From: Hypomesus transpacificus
Taxonomy: Eukaryota > Chordata > Actinopteri > Osmeriformes > Osmeridae
Length of the DNA: 64,000 bases
Assembly (NCBI RefSeq): GCF_021917145.1
Contig: NC_061066.1
Coordinates: 3,529,891 to 3,593,890 of the forward strand
Direction: 5' to 3'
Shown here piece by piece: positions 48,940 through 59,700 of the stretch (position 1 is the first letter of the stretch; each line of letters starts with the position of its first letter). Both the position numbers and the translations under genes were made by a program. The notes under the pieces were generated by a model, which worked only from the letters and a program-made list of their open reading frames with translations, did not search any database and was not told the DNA's origin.

Positions 48940-51900
48940 GCCATTTGAAACTGTCAGGAAATGTCTCCATCTGCTGGTATTCATTGGTCCTGCCCCACAA
49001 AGCACACACTTGCTCACAGTAGTAGCTCTGTGGCTCTGTTTTTGCTTATGTTTGTGCTTATCCAACAGATAAGCACAAACGTATTTGTGTTTTGTGAGTG
49101 AACGCACAAGTGGAGTGAGTGTCCACCGTCCATAACATTTACATTGGAATACTGAATTGGACTACCTTACCCATGAGACTACGTCAATGGAGCATGCGCA
49201 CGGAGAAATAAATAAGTGCTCATGTTTTGTGATCCAGGCACTTCCGGCTACATGTAGAAGGGTGGAGTCTATAGCTCAATGAATATCCTACACCTAAATC
49301 AACTGTACTGCACTGTAGAGAAATACGTGTAATCTTATCCGTGTTACGTTATCGCTTAGTTGTGTGGACAGTGTGTACAAAAACGTTTTTATTCAGACGG
49401 TCTAAACGCCGTCCCGTTGACATAGGCACACGCCGGCATCCAAAACGTGTGTACTGAATGATTGCCCCCCCCCCTTCACTCCTCCTCATTTCAATGTAAG
49501 ATGGTGGTTTGAAGGTAGCCAGCAGTTGCTATCCTATACCAACAGAGGCTTGATAGAAAAGGCAAGGTGTTCCCCTCAACAAAATACGTTTGAATTCAAA
49601 CGCTGAAATAAATTGAGGTGGCTGCAAAATTACTGATTGTCAGATTCGTAATCCACGGCCCAATTTGTTGTGAATATCCCTGGAGAGGAATCCCAGAAAA
49701 TAGGAAGGGTGAGTACTGTATCCCACAAACTATCGCCATAAACTATTCAGAGATGGCCAGTTTCCAAGTTGATGGTTGTAGTTATAAAGTAACATGGCTT
49801 CATGTGCATTGTGTAATAAGTCGTAATGTATGGCAATCCCAACATGTGTGACGAGTTCATGTTTGACAGGGAGCAGTTAAAGGTTCGCTCAATACAATTG
49901 ATGGTTTTCTCTAGTCTAGTTGACTGAGATACTCAGATAGTGAGAGTCGCAGGCTTTGCCGGGGAAGTTAGGCCGCACTTGCAAAAGAACGCCTTTTTGC
50001 CATCGCTGGCATACCTAGCTAGCTTGCTGACTCTTACCTTGCTTGCTGCAGAACTAGCTTTAAAAAACATAAAGCTACATGTGAGTTTACTTTTCTTATT
50101 TGCGCTGTATTTTATTTGTTTGGTCATCTTTATTTTCAAGTTAGGACAGTGGCTTGCTACATAGGTTGTTCACACCTATACTAGTTAGCATAGCTGCACT
50201 GCTAATAGCAACAAGAGCCTACAGTACTGTACACAGTAAGTGGCTAGCTTGCTAGCTATCCCGGTATTGCAGCACCGGCTCTGAGACTAGATAGCTAGAA
50301 ACATTTCGGGCCATGTTGACAACTACAGTTGTGGTAGCTAATATAGTGTTGCTTCTATTCTCTAAAATGTTTTCCTGATTGGTAACTTACAACATTAATG
50401 CACTGGACACAATACGTATGAACATGGTTTATCAGTATTACGGCCCAGTGTTGTATGGCCGGTACTTTGACAGGGCACAGTAGTAGCGCATATGCGAAAT
50501 AGATGTATTTCTTTTCACAATCACATGTATTCATAGTGTGTTTGATGATATTAGGTTAACGTCAATCACACATTTCACATTTTAAGATTTGGCCCGAATT
50601 ATTTATATAGATGGCTACCTAGTTAGCCTAGCTGTCGATGTTTGCAAGTTGTGTACGTAGCTAGATAGATACTTAGTGTTAATATTCATAGACATTGGCC
50701 ATTGATTGCATTCTTGGCACCCACATATTCCTCTCCCAATGACAAAACCATAGTGTTCGATAACTGAAAACGGACCAATTTTCTTTATTATTGAAACCTA
50801 GCAATTTATAGTGACGTATTAAATGGCTGGTTTCGTCATCAATTTGTTTTTGATTGTATTCAACTATATAAGACATCTCAGATGGAAAACTAGTTAGACA
50901 TGTTAGTTCTTAACCTGGGGGGGTCTATCCACATCCATCAGTGCTCTTGCTAGTAAGTGCTTAGCAAGCTCTTGGTCTCACCATGGAGGTAAACACCCTT
51001 GTCATGGAGGTCTTAGTCACCAGACGAGAGGATGCCAAAGGCCATCTCATCTCACAGTACTCTCTTGAGTAATACTACCCTGCTCCTTGTATTGTCTGTG
51101 TCAGAAATATTACAGCCTGCTCTTCCTTTGGTATGAGTCCCTGATGATATCTGACACTATTCCTACGGGTCACACACTCGCATCACATGCTCCTCGGCAC
51201 CACAAGGGCCTTGCGAGCTGCAAACTGTAGGGAGACTTATCATGATGGTGAGAATGTGAAAAGTTATATATGGCTTTTTGTTGAACCATATTGTATGCCA
51301 TTGTCTGCATTCAGTCAACATTGCCACACACGTTAACTGCTTGGCTATCTTCCAAATAAAGCAGCTAGTTTGGTCAATGACTTGTCTTTTGAGCTCACCT
51401 GTGTGTTTTACTGTTCACATTACACTTAAACGTACCTATTGAAGACGTAGGGCCGAAGTCTAATCAATGCATGAATGCAGGGCTGCCATATCCTTTGGCT
51501 GTTGGGCAACACTTTACTTTAAGGCCATAGCAATACTGTAAAAACAGTGTAGGTACATAGGAATGGCTATGTAATTAAACTATAATAATTCTTAAAGGTA
51601 TAGTGCCAAACCTCCCCCACGGCAAGTTTCACTTTTCACTAAGCCGTTAGTACGTGTAACGATATGGCTGTTAGCTACAGCTATGTAGCTACACGGTAGT
51701 CGATGAAACGTTAGTGTAAAGCGGCATGCCGATGCATCACATTCACAGCTTTCTGCAGAAAGTCACCAAAGAGGCCAAGCGACACACAAGATGTGTCATC
51801 GTGTCAATCTTTTCTCTATTATATACAAACCTCTCTCCTTGTACATGGTTTTTATTGAACACCCGGCCTTGCAAATGGCAGACACTTCACTTTGGCAAAA

Positions 51901-54900
51901 ACGTTTCGTTTCAGTTGTGTCCCCTTTTACACTGATGGTTCTCTTGTCATGCTGTTCACAGTTTGACATGGCCAATTCCTCTTGGACTTTTGTGGTAGCC
52001 CAAGTCATCAGTACTTAGCACAGCCAATGTTGTGTCCAAGGCAATATCCTTGACTGACAAGCAGACCTACTGGATTTTTCTGATTACACGTTTCAGTTTC
52101 CTTGTTAAATTCCGCCGAGGTGGCCGACCTGGAATGCTTTTTCTGGGCCTGTCTGTCAATAATTAATTGGAGAGAAAAGGTCACATAGAGATTGTGTAGA
52201 ATAGGCCTAGTTGGTCTTTGTCGATGACGTGGCGTTAGCGGGGTTATTTAAGCGTTTGTTTCGAACGATTTACCAAGCCTTCCGAGACTCAGCCGATCCT
52301 GTGTGGGAAGTTAATGCCAGTGTTTACCTGGTGACATGGCACACACTCCAAAAGGCATCTTAGGCCTGAGCTAGTTCTTTCAGACAGAAGCGATGCCATG
52401 TCCTCAGCTGTCCTCTCTCCCAAGGCCAGATGCCACATAGGTTAGTAAATCAAGGAAATTGTCAGCCTGCGCTAAAAGTGCACAGCACCATGTTCACACT
52501 GAGCTGCTGGGGGAAAATAGATAGTTTCCCAGCTCTCTTGCTCCTGTCCCCTTGACAAGGCCCAGAGATTCAAGTCAGTGTCCTCGGTTTACCCCCTCGA
52601 ATCCTAACCAATCCTGCATGGAGGAAAGGACGTCTACACCACAGACTCGTTTTTCCTTCAGTATCACCTCAGATATGTTGTGGTTGTGTACCGGCCTAAC
52701 CGTGGCCCAGATCTCAAGGCGCTGATGGACAAAAATCTTATACTGCCAGACATGAACCTTAAAGCTTAGGCCCATTCCTGTGGCTTGAGATCAGTTTTTA
52801 TCTCCATTCCAGAACTGGTTGCCCTTCACAGGGTAGGGGTGTGTGGCCCTCTATCTGGACCATACTTCTCATGTCAATTCAAAGTCCAGTTATCTTTTAC
52901 TGACGGCTGTTTCATTTTCAACACGGACCGACCCATCCGCTTGAATCTTTTGGTTATGACGCAAGCTGTGGAATTTGGCAACGTGCTTTTGTTGGAGAGC
53001 TCTTTTGCAGTGCAGCGATTACACAGTGTTATGTTCTTGGTGGTTCCCTCGGATGTTGCGAGCCGTTTTGCTCAACAAGCCGATCCTGCCCTGCCCGCCC
53101 TAGGTTTTCAGATGGACGCCAGGCTGACGGCTCACCGCGCCGCATCCTGTCGTCTCGCGCTGCCAGTGAGCCGTGCGATCCAGATTGCGTCTCCCGTCGG
53201 GTAGGCTACCCAAAGTAAAAAAAACAAAAACAAGTCTTGCAAGCACTTTGGTGAGGCCTGAACTTAATCGCAGCGCCGTTCTCTGCAGGGAACCCCCTTC
53301 CACAGGCTTTCATTAGCAGTTAACAGATGTCTTCTGGAGCTGAAGGGAGAACCCCCCCCCCCTCCCGCCAAACAACTGGGGGGGGGGGACTCCAGAGCCA
53401 GACGGAGCCCCCTGTGGCTGGCAGCCCAGCAGCGAGAGCCGCGCAGCACACTCTCTCAAACTGAAAGCCTGGGTCGCTAATTCCATCGCAGGCCGAGTGG
53501 GAACCGGGCGGACTCATCGCAGCCGGCCCCAGGCCCAGCCCCAGCCAGGGCCAGGTTGGACTGATGACCCTACATGTAGACCAGGCTGGAGAGGGGGGCG
53601 GGGCCCTGAGAGAGCTCTTCTGCTTCCCGTCTCCACTTCCCTTAAAAGACAGAAGCGTGTGGTGGGGTCTGGATCCTCCCTGTTCATACCCGGGACACGG
53701 CAGGGTATTTTTAGACCCCCCCCCCCCCCTTCTCCCTGTCTTTCCTGTACTCTCCACTCTTTTGAGACCATCAGGGTCATCAGGGCTGCCTGATCTGCTC
53801 CCCCCGCCCGCTCCCATGTTCTCCCCCCTCTCAGAAAAGTAGCTACCTGAGATGCACATTTGGTTAAGAAGCTACAAATGTTGCACTGAATATACCTCTG
53901 TTTGATAGTGATGTAGCGCCCATATATCTTAGGTATGCTAATACCAAAGGAATTAAACAAGGTCATACATATTTGGCATTTTGGGATTGCCACCAGACTT
54001 GGAGGCTGTCGAGCATTTTTCATTATGAGCTGGCATTGATGGTTCACATTAGCCACTGATGTGCAACATTGTTGTATTGCCCATGTCCAGCAGCTGCTTG
54101 CTCCTGGCTGAGCTCAGGTGGTTGATGAGGAAACATGTTATTCATGTTATATATATATATCACAGATTATTTCTGTACCTATAGCTATCAGCGATGACCA
54201 AAGGCTTACTGTTGGTGGGTAAACAAGCAACGTCATGAAGGTAACTTCACACACCTTCTTGAATACCTTTAGGTCATCCTAGGTATCTACCAGGTCCTAA
54301 GTTTTCCCAACTGTCCTGTTTGAATTGCATCATCCGCGTTTTACTTTCAACCCAAAGCCTTGTGGACCAGTAGCCTGTGCAGCGCTAAGCAAAACCAAAC
54401 CAAAACGCACACTCTAACCCAGAACAAAATAGGAAGACCAGGCCACCATGGGGAATATAGCTGGTTTTCTGTGCCCATTAGCTTAACGCCTACCCAAGCA
54501 GGAAAGCAGATTGGGTGAAACGATCAATTTCCTATCCAACAGAAGAGTGAAACGCTAGGGGTAAAATTCAAGCCTGTTGACTTTGTCTGGTTGTTCCCAC
54601 AAGGCGCCCCATGCTGCGTTCCCCCCCCCTCCACTCCGTTCCTCTCCACTCCTCGTCCCCTCCGTCCCCGTGACGAGGTCTCCTCACGAGCTCCTCATGA
54701 GCCCTGAGTGGTCTCAGTGTGACTCCCCATCGCCATGACTCCTCAGCGCCACGGCGCTCTGTGCGCAGCTCTGCCCGGGCCCCTTCCTCCTCCGCCGACC
54801 GCGTCTGTTTGTGACTCAGCACTCCGCATCCGTCAACCGTCCCTCTGAATCACACCTCCCTCTAACGTGTGGGTGGAGATCACACGCCTCGCTTAAGGCA

Positions 54901-56086
54901 CAACCTCCCCCCCCCCCCTCCCTGTTGAATGACTAGCAGGCCTTACCGTGTTTTGTTTTGGGATTGTCATTTAAGACGGCCACGCTTCACAATGCAAATA
55001 CCGAGGTATGTGGTGGAGCCTGTTGTCGACAACATCTGTCTTCTGATCCGTGACATTGTTAGTGTGGTTCTCATTGTGAGTTTGTCACAAAGCATGACGT
55101 GGACTTTCTAACATGAGGGGACAGAAAGCGCATGCCCTCCTTCCTTCATCTCTGGAGCTTCAGCCGGAGGGACCACAAGGGTCTCGTCTGGGCCAGCCTC
55201 CCACCTCAGTCACCGCTGCGGAGCCTAAACTGACCGCACAGTCCACGGGTGGTCTCTCCTGTGGATGATTTCACCCAGCCCCTTCCCAGCCAATCACAGC
55301 CTCATACGGCTGTACCGAGTCCGTTTCAGGGCTGTGGTTGGCGACGGTTGGCGGTCAATTCCAATCAGCCCAACAATCCCTCACGCTTACAAGCTATGCC
55401 TTTTATGCCCAGACCTCAATTCCCAAGTCCCCGGGTATTACTCGGAAGACTGTTTCCCTTTCGTCTTCTCTGAAATCCTATTTCCTGCAGGCACCCAAGG
55501 TCAACAGAATAATGTTACAAGGATGTTACCCGTGCTCTGTCTGTAAATAAAAGTACAGCCATTTGTTATTTGATTGAGGGATTGTGTATCTAGTGAATCA
55601 ACGCTCCTCTGGTGGGACTTGTATTTCACAATCTGTTTGTTAGTATCCTCTCTCCAAAGGTAGGCACAGCAGAAAACCAAAGCCGGCTTCTTGCTGTGGG
55701 GCATTTGTACTAATGTGCTTTAGGATTTCCCACTGGGTGGCCTACATCCTTGGAGTTCCCAAAGAAACTGTAAAGTCTGTAGAGTTTGACAGTGTTGTGT
55801 TTTCTTTTTCTGTTTTCCGGCACGTTGCTTTTGACACATACTGGTTTGTCTCTAGTCTTAAGGCTAAGACCTGCGAGTTAGGCTGAGCTCTGGCGTCCAA
55901 AAGGATATTGCTGTCTGTTTCTGGTTGTTTATCGGCTAGTTTGTTGGTTTCTGACAAGTCTCCTAGCTTTCTTTTTCCCCCCCTAATTCTTTTTTCCTCC
56001 TGTCTTCCTCCCCCCAGCCAAGCTCCCCCCCTCACCGCCAAGCCACTGTGAGAAGCAGTCCCGCCAGCGTCGCCACGTGTCGTAGA
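48940..56086. other. Region between the Toll-like receptor and the cnot4 start codon
   Basis: No coding exon is recognised. The region should include the cnot4 promoter and a non-coding first exon. A candidate promoter lies near 49190-49520 (NRF1-like GCATGCGCA, YY1-like AAGATGGTGG). A perfect 13-bp hairpin stands at 49050-49080. Poly-C or poly-G runs occur near 49467, 53351, 53381, 53717, 54626 and 54909, and an (AT)n run near 54150. A splice acceptor probably lies near 56018, just before the coding start. Confidence 0.4.
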
Positions 56087-56664
56087 ATGTCCCGGAGCCC
56101 GGAGTTCAAGGATGACCCCACGGAGTGCCCCCTGTGCATGGAGCCCCTGGAGATCGACGACGTCAACTTCTTCCCCTGCACCTGCGGCTACCAGATCTGC
56201 CGCTTTTGCTGGCACCGCATCCGCACAGACGAGAACGGCCTCTGCCCCGCCTGCAGGAAGGTAGGCGGCGCTCCCCGCTCTCACCGCCACCCCCCCCCCC
56301 CTCCCCCCCACCTCGGACAGGACTGAAGTCATAATCCACCCCCCCCACCCCCCAGTTTAACAGTGAACAATGACTGTGTCAGAAATGAGATCAATATGTT
56401 GTATTTGTTTTGGCTATTTAATTGCACAACATGCTTGCCACTCCCTTCCACGGTTCGTTGCCTGAGGAAGTACATACAGGTATTTTGCGGATTAACACCG
56501 GGGGTTTTCCTCACAGGGGCCTGCTTGACAGGGGAAAGGATGCCGGAGAGAGAGTGCGTTTGATCTCATGCTGTACCGTCCCTGTAAGCTTTGATAACCA
56601 GATTCTAACCACTGCCTGAAGGGGTTTCAGAGTGAATCCATCACAACAAGGCAGCTGTCAAGGG

Positions 56665-56707
<43 letters not shown>

Positions 56708-59700
56708 GACACGCGGCGAAGCCACCAAATCTGAGGCGCTTTCTTTCTCCCCGTTTCCAGCTTTTTTCTCGCTTCCTTCCTTTCCCTTGCTTTCTTCCTT
56801 TTTCTTTGTGTGCAATTACTTTCTTTTTTTTTTTCTCTTCCCTCGGCCCGCCAATTCAGCTGATCGATGGGGAAGTCTCCCGGCGTTTGCACTTGACAGG
56901 ACACAAAAGACTAATGGCCTCCATTTTGACGGTGCACTTTCGCCAACTTTCCTCCACCAGGAATAAGCAGCGATCAAAAAAAAAAGGGGGGGGGGGGGGG
57001 GGGAAGAAACGCATTGTGTGAATGTCGACCCAGGGACCCGTGCGTGCATGTAGCCAACAATGGCCGACGCCATTAGGGATGTTTACCACCCAGTCCAGAA
57101 GTGTGTGTGTGTGTGTGTGTGTGTGGGAGAGGGTCTGACACGCATCTCTCCTCCCCGCGGTGCAGCCGTACCCGGAGGACCCGGCGGTGTACAAGCCCCT
57201 GTCCCAGGAGGAGCTCCAGAGGATCAAGACGGAGAAGAAGCAGAAGCAGAACGAGAAGAAGCAGAAGGTGACGGAGAACCGCAAGCACCTGGCCAGCGTC
57301 CGCGTGGTCCAGAGGAACCTGGTGTTCGTGGTGGGGCTGTCGCAGAGGCTGGCCGACCCCGAGGTAAGGGAGCACACACACACACACACACGCTCTCCTC
57401 GGTTTTTGTAATCTGTTATGTTGTTTCCCACGTCCCAGTTCTTGCCTTCCTTGTCGGGCTGCGGTGATTTATACTGGCTGTCTTTTTCCTGGTCAGGTTA
57501 ATGATTGGACAACGAGTTTCAATGAGACGCTTTCACGCTCGCACACACAGGAAATATGTTTCCACCTTTCTATCCCGGTTTGTGGTATCTATCAAATCAG
57601 GCCTAGGGTGGTGGGGAGGGCCTGTGGTCCTGTTTGGAGTCCAGTTTTAGCTGAGGCAGTTTTTCTTTTGAGTTATCCACCCATCCCCCCCCCCCCACCC
57701 CAGGGAAGGAAAGCTAGGCATCTCTTAATAATACAAATACGAATGCTTTTTATTTGTAGTGCACCCTTTTTTGTCTAGGCAGTTTCAGGGTTCTACAGTC
57801 ATTAAAAAATAAATAAAAATCGATCAAAAGTAAAGGGCAATAAATAGAAACGCAAAGTGCAAACAAATGCATGCTATAAAGATAATCCTTCTTAGAGAGA
57901 AGTTTTTAAACTCGGGGCGCTCTTGGCTGGAGAGATCCACAGTCGGAGGGTGGCGGGGGGGGGGGGGGGGGGCTGAGGGCCTGGGCCTCCACCAACACCA
58001 GGTTTGTTCTGGGGGGCGTAAAGGAGGAACCTAGCTGGACCTGGAGAGGCGGGAGGGGTTGTGGGCTGAGAGGAGATCTTTTGAGGTAAGGGGGTGTCCT
58101 GTTCCATGGATGCATTTCTAGGTTGGCAGTAGGTAGTAGACTCGTCCCCAGTGAAAGGCTAGGACGATGGGGGTGATGTCATCGGGATGCTGGCTGTGCT
58201 GCTTTTGGAGGGACTGGAGCTTCTTTAGGTCCTCAGGGATCCTGTCCCCATGACAAGTGCAGCGCAGGAATCCAATCTCCGATTGGGCGGGGATGACGAC
58301 CACCGAGCAGAAAGGGGCTGGTTTATAGCGAGACATCAGCAATGAATCTGACACGCCTCCCCCTCCATCCTCCTTTACTACACTAGCAGACCCCAGGTAC
58401 ACATCAGGGAGGTTGGATCCAGAGCGCCTGATATGACATGGCTCTCTAGAGCAACTGGACTGTTGTGTGAAGACCCCGGCTCTTCCAGGGGTTTCGTGTT
58501 CGATTTTGAAACCACGTTTTGTCGCTAGCGGTCGTGAGGATATTCTAATGACATGGCGAGTCCACGTGGGGTTTTTATGTATCCTCGGAATACAGCATAA
58601 GCAACCATCGTGTCAGCGGTGGGTGTATTCGCTCATGAGAAACCACAGTTCTGTTTGCCAGTCTCCCACGCAAGCCCGCTAAGACGACGACAACAACAGC
58701 TCGAGTCGCTCTGGCGTCCCAGCCACCCCTGCTTGAATGGCGTCCAGCATCCGCCATGAAGTCACTCTCTCTAAAAATAGCCCAGAACTAATTATTCATC
58801 TCCCCGGCTGCAAAAACGGTAAGGGAGAATGGGAAAAAAAGTGTTCATTTGGAAAGTGGTAGAAGGAAAGATTTCAAGAAGTGTTCAGTTGTTCCTCTGG
58901 CCATGCAAGTACATTTCTGAAACCAAGTACATCAGAAACCAACCATAAACATCGTCACCTAAACGAAAGGGAGAATGTGTGCCACAGAGGCTCTCTGGTC
59001 TTTCTCCAATTTCTTTTCTTCAGCAGTGAACAATCCAGGTCTGGTGCTAATTAGTTTGTCATCATTCGGAGGTACCTCTTATAGATCAAACTTAAAAGCA
59101 ATAGCTTTGTTTGGGCGCCTTAAGCACTAGTGATGACCAAACCCTGGAAACATATTTAATTGTATCCTAAATCATCAATATCAGTCCAGAACATAAGCCT
59201 GTTTGTCGGATAGATGATGTTCCAGAGAGATGGTGCTCTCAATTCCAGTTTTACATAACCATTTGTCCCCTGACACACTTTCTTCTTTTATGTATTCATT
59301 ATACCCATGTATGCCTGTCCTTATTACGCAGTGCGGCCCCTGCAGCGTCATTGAGCTGTGAAGTCTATTTTGTCTCTGAAATCACACGCAAGCTGCAAGG
59401 CCCCCAGCACACCAAGTAGAGTCGCACGTTGACAGATTATCATCTCCAGTTCAGACCTAAATGACTTGCCGCCCCCTGTGTCTCCAGTCTTGCTGTTTTG
59501 AATCGTCAGTCTTTGTGTCTAGAGTTTGAGTTATTTTATATATTAATATTTCATGAATATAAACTTGAGGACTTGGCACATGGGACTACAAATGGCTTCC
59601 CCTCAACTTCAGATGGCTGAGTGGTTAGGGAGTTGGGCTGTTAATCAGAAGGTTGTGCAAAAAATGACGTTGTGTCCTTGGGCAAGGCACTTCACCCTAC

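Noticed and set aside
52785-53204. 139-codon plus-strand open frame before cnot4
   Set aside because: No recognisable domain or family; the sequence around it shows no splice or promoter pattern that supports a gene.
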